From positions 24,003,604 through 24,067,603 of the forward strand of contig NC_088296.1 of the NCBI RefSeq assembly GCF_032854445.1: 64,000 nucleotides of DNA, written 5' to 3'. The stretch is from Liolophura sinensis. Its lineage: Eukaryota > Mollusca > Polyplacophora > Chitonida > Chitonidae. The position numbers and the translations under genes were made by a program. The notes below the pieces were generated by a model. It did no database searches, had not been told where the DNA came from, and saw nothing but the letters and a program-made list of their open reading frames with translations. This document shows, piece by piece, positions 43,421 to 56,724 of this stretch (the stretch's first letter is position 1; every line of letters begins with the position of its first letter).

Positions 43421-45599
43421 ATTAGCTCAGTTGGTGCGGACGTGTCATTTATCTCTCTCACTCTTTATATCATTACAAATGGTAAATGTTAATTAATACT
43501 ATAAAATCACCTCAAAGATATATCTTTTATTCACTTGGAGAAAATGTGAGTCCTGATAAACTGAGGAAGATAGAACTGGTCCAGGTACATAGTATATAAC
43601 CTCATCATCATAACTAAAAACAAAACTGAATGTGGATGCAATGTTCTTTCTGACGTTAAAAACACAAAATTCAGGTGTCACCTCTAGATTAGTTTACATT
43701 CATATCGCAATACCCCTGATAGGCAGGACTTCATACTGCTTGAGGTCACGTGATCCATATTACACGCATGAGTCAATGACAAAATCCAAAAAGCGGCCTA
43801 CACAGAAAAATTGAAACGATGGAATTTAAAGTAAATCTTGAGCTTATAGAGCCACGCTGCATTCGTGGTAAATTTCGTCGGTTAAAAATGCACTAGAGCA
43901 TTTTTCTACACCCGAACAGTACATACGAAACTTTACATCACAACAACAACGGTTGTCTCGATATAATGCTCTCCTGCGTCTATATTTAGTAACAGCTATA
44001 AAAAAAAAATGTTTTCGGCCAAGAATATCCCAAAGAAAATCACACAAACTTGCTTTTAAAACCAAATGATCCCTCCAAACAAGTTCACCAGAACGAGTTT
44101 AAATTTTTTGGATGTAATCAAACCTTCAACGGTGGACATGTGCCTTAGTTTTTCCCCGAAGTCCTGTCGTTCAACAATCAGGGAAGCTGCACGAATGGCG
44201 GGTTTGATCAATGCCTTTTCACTGCGTAGTAATATGAGTGACTCATACATTGCGAATAAAGAGCGGGAAATTGTGAAGAGGCAAATAAGTGTTCGAGTCC
44301 AGTATGGGATGGAATTTTTGTTTTTGTAAATAATGTGTTGGGTAGCCAGCATTAAGACAATCAAATTAAAAGGTTTGCTGTCGTTTATTGAATACGTCAG
44401 CATTCTTATAATTGACCGTATTTCACTGTTTTCGTGTGACTATACGTTTACCACTACCACAATGTCGTGGCTGTTCAACGAAGGTTTCAAACTTATAGTT
44501 GACTGCATATTTCAACGCTTTGTCGATGTTGTTGTTAATTTAATGGGCCATATTGTCCTAATATACATTAGTCTTATATACGTAGTATACCTATAGTTTA
44601 AATACTTTTCGTTAAAGTCATATTTGTTTTTTGTTGGATGAGTTTATAAAACGTTTGATTATAGATGTAGTCATTTCCGTATAGAAAACCATACTGTTTC
44701 TAGGTTTTCAGGTAAGTTTTCTCCGCTATGTGGCCGAGTTACACATCTCGACGTGGAGATAACCCATAATCTTAATTCATTCACTCAATACAATGTGCCT
44801 ACGCACTACATGTAACACTTACATATATTTTAGCCTACATGTTTTTTTAATGTTTAAAAACCAGACATTAGAGTATGGCACATCTGACAATACCAAGAAT
44901 ATTTCAAGGAAATAGAATGCAAATTCCCTGCAGAAAATTAAACAAATGATCGCGTAAAGCTATATTGTCGATTATATCACATTTTATCCCCCGCCCACCC
45001 CGCTGTGGGGATAACCAAAAAACGCGATAAACAAGAACATATACAATCCGCCGTTTATTTGTCTGTCCGAATTAAAATAGAACGGAGCAAAACGGTGACT
45101 TATTTAACGACCTTACATCCTTAATACTGGATTTACAACCATCTTAAACCACCCGTTTTACAGACGACTGTCTTTTAGATCTGCAGTTTGATGAGAAACA
45201 AGGCGCCCAATAGGTGCACTTTTGGAGATCGGTTCACTGGTCGCACGTGTGAAAAAACAACATGAAGTTCCAGAGTCCAGAGAGCTGTGATATTTCATTG
45301 GCTCTTCAAAATGGCAAAAACAGCCAATTTGATTTGATGTGGACATTACAGTGCAAGAACATCATTTTTCGTGACATTTCGATCAGCTTTCAGTTAAATT
45401 ATGCTGTGTTCATTCTGTACGTCTGGCAATATAACGAAAATCCATAGCCGACCTTATCTCAATACTTGGTCTTTACGCACAAATTTATTACCCCCCCCCC
45501 CTCCAATGCATGTTTATAACCGGCTTGTGCCCATCGCGTACTAAATAGCAAATGTCCACCCAAAACAGGTCATTCTGAGACTAAGGCCTCTAGCTATAT

Positions 45600-45690
45600 A
45601 TCAAGCTGGCTTCCTCTCCGGTTATACCTGGGAAGGTCTACCAGCAACCTGCGGATGGTCGTGGGTTTCCCCCCGGGCTATATATATATA
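45600..45690 (+). repeat. SINE family 1 middle fragment
   Basis: AAGCTGGCTTCCTCTCCGGT to GTGGGTTTCCCCCCGGGCT, then cut off by a TATATA run. Confidence 0.75.
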
Positions 45691-48044
45691 TATAGTTTAT
45701 CACCGTGGAGTAATGTGAGTTACGGATGCTAGAACTCTTCGGGGATGAAATTTGTCTTTTTTTTATTTCGTATATTTCGTATTTCTTCATGTAGTTTTGT
45801 CTTTTTTATCGTTTAAAGATAAAAATCAAATTCCAATTGGAAATACCTTAAATCTGACCAAAAAAACAGTTGTGAACTCAGGCAGTCGTGTTTTCCATCG
45901 GTGTTGGGTTATTTATTTCATTATGGTTTATCGTCATTAAAGATCATTTCAGTCAGGACGGGTTGCAAGATTCATCAGTGAAGGAAAGATAAGTAACTAC
46001 CGACTTTGGCGTATTACTGACAGTTTTGGCATGTTACTGACAGTTTCCCTCAATCAGACACACGCCTTTTTTCTGAGCCAAAGATCTGATCAAAAAGTGT
46101 GTGTATACATGTGAATGACATTGATTTTAATCGAAATCAAGCCAACGCGCATAGACCGGCAAGTTTACCACCAAGGCCCAGTAAAACTGATGTTTCTTTC
46201 CACCGATTCTCCTCCCAACGAGTTATATGCTTGTATTAGTCAATGTACACCAACCTTTCACCGACATGCATAAATTTAATGTTGAATTCTAGGTAAATTG
46301 TTACAATTTTTTTTGTTGACCCGTGATTCTCCAGGCAAATGCGTCAACAATTGAGCTAAACGTCTATTCAATTTTTTCAGGCAGGCTTAAATAGTCAATA
46401 ACACCTCAACTGGCACATCTAAGATACAGCAAATCGTCTCTAAGGCTATGTAGCTCCTTCAGAGCTTTCGGGTCCTTGGCGGCCTCTGGACCCTCGGCGG
46501 CCCCTGGACCTCGCCTTTTTTGCAGGGCCCCTCCACTCTGAAATTGCTTCCTACGCCCTTGATATAGGTTAACCACCATAATCAGCAAACCATCACGGTA
46601 CAAAATTATAGGCCCATACACCGTAATGAAAATAACAAAGAGAACGAAGAGCAAAGAAAAATGTTTTTCGTTATCTTTTTTTTTTGTCTAAATTTAAAAT
46701 CACGCGTCTCAGACGTTCCTGTCGTTAATTCATTGCTCAACTGAATAAAATGTGAATAATTAAGAAATGAATTTGAAGTGTTGAGTGAGAAAAAGTGCTA
46801 TCATTTCTGACATGACCTTATCTAGCATGCGTGCAGAGTACGAGTCAATGCATTTCTCCTTCAAAAGAAAAAAAACACCACAACTCCGAAAACAGAGAGT
46901 ATATATATGTTTTTTTATCTTTGGAGTATACATAAATGTCCCCACCTTAGAAATAGCGGAAAATCTTTTTTCAGTTGTGAAGTATATTTGAAAACATGAA
47001 TTTTCATGGCACTACTTAGTTCTCTGACAACTAGCGCCTAATTATCCGGAAAGCAGTGAATCGGCTGTTATCGTCGTAACCATGTGAGAAGCGGTGAGGT
47101 GCGATTTTGACATGTGCTTGTGTTTTGACGCACAAAGGTATGTTTTGAGTCATGGATGTCACATTTCATTTCTGTCGTAACATGAAAATTTATAAGAGCA
47201 AATACGCCAAAGTATTGTTAGCGTCGTAAAAGAATTACTTTGATATGTCAGTCGCTATTATTCGGAGTGTATCATGACAAAGGACGATCAATATTTTGTG
47301 TTGTTGTTGTTGCAGTGGCCAGGTTAGCATGACGTGCATATGTCGCATATGTACATAGACTCATCTAGGCTTTCGTGAATTAAGGATAGGTGAATTTTAA
47401 ACTTTCGGGTGATGTCACGTGGTAAAGTGACGTCAGTTCATTGAAGAAGCAGCGTTTCTCAATGAGCATTTGAGAAGCAGCTCATTGACTAACAATAGGG
47501 TCACTCAAGTCTTTACAACTGACAAGGATTGTGTATTTAGTATCACATAGACGATAAATTGTTAGGTGTTCTGTGTTACACAAAATCACATGCCAGCTAT
47601 GTTTTAACTGTAAAGGATGAAACAAAACGTGGCTAATATTTATTTCCAGGGATACCCCCATTAAAAAGCCTAACACAAAGTGTAGCCCTACCGGATGGAA
47701 GGTGAGATCGCACTGAAGTGCTGTATTAAACTTATGCTCTGAGTGTTCTTACATGTATTCTTAATAAAACTCACATGTTGTTTGGTCATGTGGCTTACCT
47801 TGTTAGAAAGAAACCTGAAGATAAACATCAAAACTCAACATTTTCCTCCACCGTCATGGTTGAATTCACTTTGACAGTGCATCTACTCTAGGAAAATGCG
47901 AATTCTACCCCTGGAACAAGTGTTAAAAATATATAGCAGAACTTACTGTAGCGGGCTTCTCTGCTCATCATGATTTCCCCTAGAATTCTGATCAAAATAA
48001 CAGTGTGGTGAAGTAGCAACAGTAGACATTTTGTGCGGCCTCGC

Positions 48045-48255
48045 TTGGCGTTCAGTATTAAGGCGATAGTGCAACGACTGGTTGACCAGTATCAGTATAA
48101 TGGCTCAGGCAGGCTAGCTTACTTGCCTGTGGTAAGCCGTCTGAGTGAAGCAACACTAGATAAAAGAGCCGTGGAAATCCGTCCTGCAACAAGTAGACAC
48201 ATTACACTCTAAAGGACTCCTTCATCATCATTTTACTCTCATTTACACTCACTCG
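48045..48255 (+). repeat. SINE family 2 copy
   Basis: GTGCAACGACTGGTTGACCA, TATCAGTATAATGGCTCAGG, AAATCCGTCCTGCAACAAG and ACTCCTTCATCATCATTT. Confidence 0.75.
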
Positions 48256-48889
48256 CTTATTTTGTGTGAGTGTGTGTGTCGGGGTGGAGGGGGAGTTGGG
48301 GGGGCGTAGAATTCAACCTTCCACCAGGTTAGAACATAGTGAGTTGGTGGAGCTAGACTTCAGAGGTTAGCCCTAGAATTGTGCTAATGAAGCCTACTAT
48401 TCAAAGTACATGTATTTTAAACCAGCATTAAGTATTCTGTTTGTTTTTATTTTTTCAACCTAGTGAAGTGTTGATTTTGACACATCTTCAACATAGCCAT
48501 GATAGCCTAATGTCAAAGGCATTTTCATACAATAGGCTAGGCAGTATAGGACAGAAAAGAGCATTATTTGGTGATGAAACCTCAGTCACGGCCAGCATGT
48601 TCTGCAGGTTCTGCCTGCGAGTCAACTACCCCTGTTCAAGTCATCTGTAGATACAGTGGCAATTCCTCATTCAGGTCATATATAGACTTCGGAGGGGATG
48701 TGTTGGTGACTTTGCGCCCTTGTTTACATCAACAGCTGCATTTTTGTAAAAATGCTCAGTTTAGAAAACATGGAAATAAATTTAAGCCGAAGATGAGCTA
48801 GTGACATCCACATTAGCTGATTTATTGTCATCAGTGTTAGTATTTTATGCGTTAAATACAGTTCTATTTTTGCGGGGTTGATTCTGGGG

Positions 48890-49155
48890 GGCTCAGTGGG
48901 TTAGCATGCTAGGGCAGCGTAATGACCAAGGAGCCTCTCACCAATGTGGTCGCTGTGAGTTCAAGTCCAGCTCATGCTGGGTTCCTCTCCGGCTGTAAGT
49001 GGGAAGGTGTGACAGCCACCTGCAGATGGTCGTGGGTTTCCCCCCGGGCTCTGCCCGGTTTTTTCCCACCAGAATGCTGGTCGCCGTCGTATGAGTGAAA
49101 TATTCTTGAGTACGGCATAAAACACCAATCAAATAAATAAATAAATAAATAAATT
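48890..49155 (+). repeat. SINE family 1, full length
   Basis: Head GGCTCAGTGGGTTAGCATGC, box B GTGAGTTCAAGTCCAGCTC, intact body and an AAATA tail of about six units. Confidence 0.88.
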
Positions 49156-49215
49156 GATTCTGGGGGAAGGCGATTATGTCTGTGTGTTTGTCCCATTTGA
49201 AGACAGTTTAGAATT

Positions 49216-49470
49216 TTACTGTAAATCATACCTACATCTAACGGCAGGTGGCATAGAACATTTAAGAGGACGAATACGTTTGATATTCTTAATACAGAAG
49301 TTGTACATAGCTGCCATTATGTCCGCGTCAGAGACAATTTTAGGCTGCGTGGTTTTTGTTCTACAAGAATGGTATTTGGGCTTCCCATTGGATCCGGGAT
49401 GATGGCTTTTAACATCAGCTTTCTCATCGACCTGATTGTCAGTGACATCAGAGATAGCACTGTCATAAAT
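49216..49470 (-). CDS. Unidentified candidate last exon
   Basis: On the minus strand an acceptor-like TTGTTTTCATCACAG is followed by 84 open codons (IYDSAISDVTDNQVDEKADV ... MPPAVRCRYDLQ) and TAA. Composition is mixed and not repetitive. No family is recognised and no upstream exon was found, so it may be a chance ORF or an old transposon fragment. Confidence 0.25.
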   Translation of the reverse strand: MYDSAISDVTDNQVDEKADVKSHHPGSNGKPKYHSCRTKTTQPKIVSDADIMAAMYNFCIKNIKRIRPLKCSMPPAVRCRYDLQ

Positions 49471-50214
49471 CTGTGATGAAAACAATTTTAATTCCTTGTT
49501 GATGTCTTTCCAGACTCAGTGCTGTCTTGTGATGAAAATGGCCATAAAAACTAAGGCAGACAACTGTTAGCTTGCACATTGACAGCTTCAAACATATAAA
49601 GGTAGGACCGCTTGACCTTTTGTCTGTGGTGACATAATTCTCCCTGGCAGATGCCATTGTTCTGGAAGAAATCTCATAATGATAAAGGGAGATAACTTCT
49701 TTGCCACAAAGCAAAAACTTCATCACAGTGAGATAACACATGGCCTTAAGTCATCTGTTCCTTCTCCAGTCTAGTCTTGGGTGAAATGTCAAATCTGATA
49801 GACATAAAGATACTTAGCACAGTACCTAATACACTCACTTGCTTGGAAGAGCCATATAACTTTGCGGACCCTATTTGAGGCCCTATTGTGGGGCCATCAA
49901 GTCCTGGCCATGCAGATGATAGAAGCTATACTTATTAATTTGTGGGAATTGAGACCTGTCCAAGTGGTGATGAGTGTACTTGCCATTTAGTGGCCATGAC
50001 ACAGACGGTGCATGTTCAAACCCAGCCTTGGAGGAGAATTTGTAGAGTCTGTTGCTGTCATTGTTTGTGGACAGTTTGTGAAGTCACCAGATCGAAAATT
50101 GGCGATGCCACAATCATAAATACTTTCTCAAACAGTTAATGTCAAATCTTGTGACTGCCCACTGAATACAAGCTGGCGATGCCATAATCTTGAGTACTTG
50201 CTCGGAGCTTGAAA

Positions 50215-50490
50215 TATTTATTTATTTATTTATTTGATTGGTGTTTTATGCCGTACTCAAGAATATTTCACTTATACGACGGCAGCCAGCATTAAGATGG
50301 GTGGAAACCAGGCAGAGCCTAGGGGAAACCCACGACCATCCGCAGGTTGCTGCCAGACCTTCCCACACACAGCCAAAGAGGAAAGCAGCATGAGCTGGTC
50401 TTGAACTCCCAGCGACCGTAATGGTGAGAGACTCCTGGGTCATTACGCTGCGTTAGTGCGCTAACCAACTGAGCCACGAGCTTGAAATAA
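50215..50490 (-). repeat. SINE family 1, full length, antisense
   Basis: TTTATTTATTTATTTGATTG tail at the left and GCTAACCAACTGAGCCACGA head at the right. The 113-bp array starts about 20 bp past its head. Confidence 0.88.
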
Positions 50491-50507
50491 GACCTCACAC
50501 CAGTAAC

Positions 50508-51188
50508 CTATTTGTAGATTACAATCATTATGTTCACCTGTAACCCATTAGGTTACAGGGTAGGTTACAGTATTGGAACAGCCTGAAACCCTGTTATCTG
50601 GGGGTATGTATTGTGCAGTGATATTTGTAGGTTACAATCATTATGTTCACCTGTAACCCATTAGGTTACAGGGTAGGTTACAGTATTGGAACAGCCTGAA
50701 ACCCTGTTATCTGGGGGTATGTATTATGCAGTGATATTTGTAGGTTACAATCATTATGTTCACCTGTAACCCATTAGGTTACAGGGTAAGTTACAGTATT
50801 GGAACGGCCTGAAACCCTATTATCTGGGGGTATGTATTATGCAGTGATATTTGTAGGTTACAATCATTATGTTCACCTGTAACCCATTAGGTTACAGGGT
50901 AGGTTACAGTATTGGAACAGCCTGAAACCCTGTTATCTGGGGGTATGTATTATGCAGTGATATTTGTAGGTTACAATCATTATGTTCACCTGTAACCCAT
51001 TAGGTTACAGGGTAGGTTACAGTATTGGAACAGCCTGAAACCCTGTTATCTGGGGGTATGTATTATGCAGTGATATTTGTAGGTTACAATCATTATGTTC
51101 ACCTGTAACCCATTAGGTTACAGGGTAGGTTACAGTATTGAAACGGCCTGAAACCCTGTTATCTTCTGGTATGTATTATGCAGTGATA
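50508..51188. repeat. 113-bp tandem array, six copies
   Basis: Period 113 measured from the TTTGTAG starts (50511, 50624, 50737, 50850, 50963, 51076). Each copy has a 7-bp stem palindrome TGTAACCCATTAGGTTACA. Copies differ by only a few bases. Confidence 0.97.
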
Positions 51189-51839
51189 TTGCATTTAAAC
51201 ACCAAGTAATTACATTTTCTTCTTAAATCAAAATTATCTGGCTTTTTTTTTTTTTAAATTTTATTTAAATGTTAATTTCTTGTGATGTAAGTATAATGTA
51301 TTTCATTGTATGTTTTATACCGGTACCAGGAAACCATAAAATATGAAGTTATATTTCCTGCCAGACAATTAAGGAGTCATGATGATGTAAAAATATGTGT
51401 TGTTTAATTAAAACTTGGCATTACATCATTATAATAAACTCCAGTGATATCTAAACATAGCTGTCATTTAAATTATTGTTTTAAAGAATTTAATAGAAAT
51501 TACGGTGGCACAGTGGGTGCACAACTTTCATCCACTCCAAGTGGATGCACAGTGTGCCAGTAAATAAGCCAACATTAAACTAGTCGACTGACTGTGCGTT
51601 AGAAGTGCATCACGTCAGTGGCTCCATGCACCACGTTCTAGTTTTCAAAATAATGTAGTTTGGGATGTTATAAGAGACATTTACTGTGAAAAAGACTAAA
51701 AAAGCGGGAAGTTAATTATTGCGAGACGAACGTCCTTGAAAGATGCAGGTACGGTACCAGCATTTTTTACTGTGGTTTTTAATCTTCCTTTCTTTGCATC
51801 ATGAATCCAGTTGAAGTGCTTCATGACAGTTGCTTAATG

Positions 51840-51958
51840 CATCAACTTCTCAGTTCTCATCAACTTCTCAGTTCTCACCAACTTCTCAGTTCTCATCAAC
51901 TTCTCAGTTCTCATCAACTTCTCAGTTCTCATCAACTTCTCAGTTCTCATCAGTTTTC
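51840..51958. repeat. 18-bp tandem array, about 6.5 copies
   Basis: Unit CATCAACTTCTCAGTTCT; the repeating HQLLSS reading frame is not a gene. Confidence 0.93.
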
Positions 51959-52804
51959 AGTCATCAGTATTTGGATTTATGACACTTGATTTTGAAGAAA
52001 ATTGCGAATCCAGCCCTTCAGCAGATTTTCTGATTCAGGATATTTAGTATTTTATTTTTCTTCAGTTTCATCAGTTTGTCTTAAGCAAACGAAAAATTGT
52101 CCTCAGAAAATTGTCATCGTGTAACCTCCCTGTAACCTGAATGATCGGTCGCAGTTTATTTCAAGCCCTGCTTTCACAAGCGATTAATGTAGAATATGTG
52201 AATGCCCTCTGAATACAAAACTGACGATGCCACAACCTTCAAATTACTTTCTCAAACAGTCAATGTGAAATCTGTGAGAACACACTGAATATAGAAATGG
52301 TAATGCTTCAACCTTGTGTAATTCCTCAGAAGGCTAACCGCTTAGCTGAATTCTGAAAGTTCCAAAAATTTTCAGATGTGCTGAAGTAGCACGATCTTTA
52401 TCGTCATTTATTTTTGGTGACCTGAAAGTCAAAAAAAGGACATGAAATAAAATGTCCATTATAGTTTTGGGGAAGTGGTGTGAACCACTTGTATCTTCTG
52501 GATCAATAACATCAGTACATGTAGCAAGAAACTGACGATCAAAAGTTCATAAGAAAAGATTAGAATTTTTTTCCCTGATGTCAGTTTCAGACATTTTAAT
52601 GTCCTTGTTTTCACAGACCACTATTAGTGATTCCTTAGACAATGGTGCATGGAGATTTGTTGTGTTGGCTTTTCTCATATGGCTTCTGTCTCATCCCAGG
52701 GACCTGTAAATACTTAGATCAGCAATAATGCAGTATATTTCTACAGCTTCATTGATTTTGTATTCAGTATTACTGCTGCAATAAAAGAAAGAAAAGTGTC
52801 CATT

Positions 52805-53490
52805 GTTGCCTTTCAAACATTTACTGTAGCCTTTCACACATGCACTGTAGCCTTTCACACATGTACTGTAGCCTTTCACACATGTACTGTAGCCTTTCAC
52901 ACATGCACTGTAGCCTTTCACACATGCACTGTAGCCTTTCACACATGCACTGTTGCCTTTCACACATGCACTGTAGCCTTTCACACATGCACTGTAGCCT
53001 TTCACAATACAATGTAGCCTTTTGCACATGCACTGTGTCTGTTTGTAGCCTTTTACACATATATAGTAACATTTCACACATACATTGTACCCTTTCACAC
53101 ATACATTGTAACCTTTCACACATACACTGGCTGTTTGTAGCCTTTTACACATACACTATAGCCTTTCAAACATGCATTGTAACCTTTCACATGTACATTG
53201 TAACCTTTCACACATACAGTGTAACCTTTCACACATACATTGTAACCTTTCACACATACTCTGTAGCTGTTTGCAACCTTTTGCACATACACTATAGCCT
53301 TTCAAAGATGCATTGTAATCTTTGACATGTACATTGTAACCTTTCACACATACATTGTAACCTTTCACACATACATTGTAACCTTTCACACATACTCTGT
53401 GGCTGTTTGTAGCCTTTTACACATACACTGTAGCCTTTCAAAAATGCATTGTAATTTTTCACATATACATTGTAACCTTTCACACAAACA
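52805..53490. repeat. 21-bp minisatellite with higher-order blocks
   Basis: Unit GCCTTTCACACATGCACTGT A; the second half is organised in larger blocks separated by CTGTTTG(T/C)A(G/A)CCTTTT. It is open in several frames on both strands. Confidence 0.93.
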
Positions 53491-54299
53491 AACTTACAAT
53501 GACTTTGTGATGATTCAATCAATCACTGATACTGTGAAAGACAAAGACATTCTGTGCTCTGTATCCGATGACCTTCTCACCACATCCTGTTAGTCCAGAT
53601 AACAACATGTGTATACATACTTACATGTGCCAGGGTTGCACAATTCATGTGCCCTGATATTGATTTCTTTGCCACAGCCAGGTCCTGGGAGCCATTAGGA
53701 TTCAACATGTCTGATTCCTGATCAGGGGTGATTGGGCACACACACACATTGCAGTGACTTTAGCTTCTACCAAGGGGACTGACCCATAGGAAGCTTGAAA
53801 TCTTAGTTTATGTCCATGTCCTTTTCTAGAGTTGGGGGGAGGGGGGGGGGGGTTGAGTGTGTGAAAAAGGTAGATATGATGCCAAGTTGTACATACTGCA
53901 TTGATCTACACATATCCAAGGGAGTTACAGTTTGTATATGCACACCATACCTGACATATGTATAATACCCTACATGTAGCCTTGTGAGCCAAGCATGTTT
54001 TCGACAACTTGACCCTCATCATTTGGAAATGCATATGTTCTCTCTGGCTTCAGCATGGGTTTTTGTGCTGAAAATTCACCAAGACAAGTTTAGGTTTTGA
54101 ACCAGTGACCTTAGTGTTCAGCTCTAAATTGCCAAAACTGTCATGTATGTAGGGTAGAGTTTGATGATGTGCTCACCTGGCCACCTGTAACTGATTGAGG
54201 CAGGATTAAACAAAGCTTTGACTGTTCAAAAATCGCAATCCCCCATAATGATAGTACTGTTACATGATACTGGTAAAACCACTTCCTAATTGATTTTAT

Positions 54300-54540
54300 T
54301 CCTGTATTTATTTGATTGGTGTTTTACGCTATACTCAACATTATTTCGCTTAATACAACGGCAGCTAGCATTATGGTGGGAAGAAAACGGGCAGAACCCA
54401 GTGGAAGCCATTGACCATCTGCATGTGCTCTGCATGAACTGGACTTGAACTCACAGCAGCTACATTGTTGAGAGGCTCCTGATTCATTGCACCGCGCTGG
54501 CACACCAACCATCTCGGCCATGGAGACCCCTCCATTTTCT
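54300..54540 (-). repeat. SINE family 1, antisense
   Basis: TATTTATTTGATTGGTGTTT tail at left, ACCAACCATCTCGGCCATGG head at right. Confidence 0.82.
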
Positions 54541-54639
54541 AAATGATGTCATATTCAAGTGTGTTCAGAAACGTCCAGTGATGCATGTACACGTAATGTA
54601 TTGTTGGTGCTTTCACAGTACATTGTATACAAGTGTTGG

Positions 54640-54905
54640 GGGCCTATGTGGCTCATTTGGTTAGGGCACTAGCACACGATAGTGACCCAGGAGTCCTCTC
54701 ACCAATACGGTCGCTGTGAGTTCAAGTCCAGCTCATGCTGGCTTCCTCTCCGACTGTACGTGGGGAGGTCTGTCAGCAACCTGTGGATGGTCGTGGGTTT
54801 TCCCAAGGGCTGTGCTCAGTTTCCACCCACCATAATGCTGTCTGCCGTCGTGTAAGTGAAATATTCCTGAATAAGGCGTAAAACACCAATCAAATAAAAA
54901 AATAA
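54640..54905 (+). repeat. SINE family 1, full length
   Basis: Head GGCCTATGTGGCTCATTTGG, box B GTGAGTTCAAGTCCAGCTC, tail CACCAATCAAATAAAAAAAT; head-to-head with the preceding copy. Confidence 0.85.
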
Positions 54906-55644
54906 ATATACAAGTGTTGTTGTTGTGAGCCACACAGTTCCATCCTTCAGCAACATGCCTAAAGTCTGACCTGTTGAAGTTATTTTAGGCCTTAAAATGA
55001 TACTTTTGATTTCTACGCTTGATTTTCTACTAAACTTTTCTGATAAGAAATTATTCACACTTCACAGAAATGTCTAAAGCGAAAATATAAGTTGGATGAA
55101 TCAATCAGAATCAGGCAAAAAATGTCACTTAAAAAAAAGCTAAACAAAGGATGAACTGAAATACAGTGTATTGTACAGAAACCATATATAGTGCTAAGTG
55201 GTGAAGACTTAATGGTTGTTTACATTGTCCTTCTCGCGTAGTCATTTTACCTTTAAACTTGTAAACCTTTTTACCTGTAAATTTTTTTTACCTATAAACC
55301 TTGTTTTACCTGTAACCTTTTTTATTTATGAGCATAGATGAGATGGTTTACTTTGCAGCCTTGGGCCACTCCAATTTAAATGTTTGTTTTCTGGGCAAAA
55401 TGAATCTTTTTTCCAATGCCTGAGGAGGGTATAAATTATAACTGAGAAATCTTCTGATGTGCGGGAAATGTGGAGTGTTCAAGCCTTTTGCCCTGCTGAA
55501 AACATACCTTAAATTTGCATAATCAGAAAGCCTTGTAAAACGTACAGGAAAATCATGAAAACATCAAGATTGGACAAGATGAAGGGGAGGATTTTCAGTT
55601 TTAATTTTACTCTTTTTTAAAAATTTTTGGTATCCTTTAAATAC

Positions 55645-55850
55645 AGTGTGGTCGCTGTGAGTTCAAGTCCAGCTCATGCTGGCTTCTTCTCCAGTCGTAC
55701 ATGGGAAGGTCTGGCATCAACCTGCGGATGGTTGTGGGTTTGCCCAGGGCTGTGCCCGGTTTCCACCCACCATAAAGCTGGCCGCCATTGAATAAGTGAA
55801 ATATTCTTGAGTACAGCGTAAAGCACCAATCAAATGAATAAATAAATCCT
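55645..55850 (+). repeat. SINE family 1, head-truncated
   Basis: It starts at GTGTGGTCGCTGTGAGTTCA and runs to CACCAATCAAATGAATAAAT. Confidence 0.85.
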
Positions 55851-56334
55851 TTAAACACAAAATAAAATTTCTGTTGCCTGACTACATTGTAGGTGGACAG
55901 CGTTGTAGCTCAGCGTGAAGCTACACTTATTTATACAGGTGAAGGTAGACGCTTCTATGGGCGTCATGCTCTTGAAAACTAATTAAGTGAATCGTATAAG
56001 CAAAGATAGAAATCTAGGTTTAAAGATCTAATATGTGTGCTAATTTGTTTTTTAATTTATCAGTACATGTGAAATAACCAAGCACTCATTTAGCTATTTG
56101 CAGAACATAAAAGTAATCAGATGAATTATTAATTATCTACCTGTACAGGTAATTATCTACACCCTTGACGAGTGCCCCAGAGTGTAAACAGCCAGGAAGA
56201 TTACGTATCTAATATGTCACTTGTCCTTTTTTTCTTTGTGTTTGCATAAATAGAGTTGGGGTTATGAGTGCAAAAAGAAAAAAACCATCCTGTCTCGGTG
56301 CAAATTTTAAATTGAATATTATACTGAGACCGCT

Positions 56335-56500
56335 ACAATACATATGCTGTAATTCTTCAACCTTTTCGCATGTTTGTAACGTGTTTATTCAAGCATATTC
56401 TGAAGGCATTATCCTGCGGTAAAAATTATACTTTTTATGAGGCCCTGACACTGGCCAATCCAACTAGTATGGTTTTGACTCCAAATTCAGTAAAAAAAAA
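56335..56500 (+). repeat. Interspersed repeat family D, copy 2
   Basis: TGTAATTCTTCAACCTTTTC, TTTATTCAAGCATATTCTGA and CTGGCCAATCCAACTAGT. Confidence 0.6.
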
Positions 56501-56724
56501 TGTGCATAAATTGCACAGAAAGATGCTCTTTCACGAATGAACGCGAAAAGTTTGAGGAAATAGGGTTATCATAGATACATTTTGACGAACTTTGCTTTCA
56601 ATATATACATATGTATGTATACTTGAGGTTTTATGTCATACTTAACAATTTTTCAGTTGTAGGACGAGTTATCAGGTGTGTCTACATATACTCTGTCTTC
56701 TTGTGCCTTCAGGAAATGCAGACA

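Larger units (their letters stand above)
42721..48040. other. Upstream region of HMG20; promoter and first exon not located
   Basis: Apart from the SINE pieces at 43185-43420 and 45600-45690, this is AT-rich DNA with CpGs more frequent around 43700-45300. The HMG20 non-coding first exon may lie here. Short ORFs at 44056-44403 (minus) and 44066-44329 (plus) overlap and neither is recognised. Confidence 0.4.

Noticed and set aside
44056-44403. Overlapping ORFs on both strands, both looking moderately protein-like
   Set aside because: No splice sites, no recognised family, and they lie where the HMG20 promoter or first exon is expected.
46406-46654. ORF with GRRKQFQSGGALQKRRGP
   Set aside because: It resembles low-complexity transposon-associated sequence, with no splice context or recognisable domain.
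48441-48801. ORFs with CRFC and nearby cysteines, considered as a zinc-finger start
   Set aside because: The cysteine-bearing frame ends in a stop after a few residues and the rest is in another frame; no zinc-finger spacing is present.
52691-53593. Several ORFs of 70-160 codons on both strands
   Set aside because: Translations of the 21-bp minisatellite, with cysteine-rich or serine-rich periodic peptides and no frame preference.
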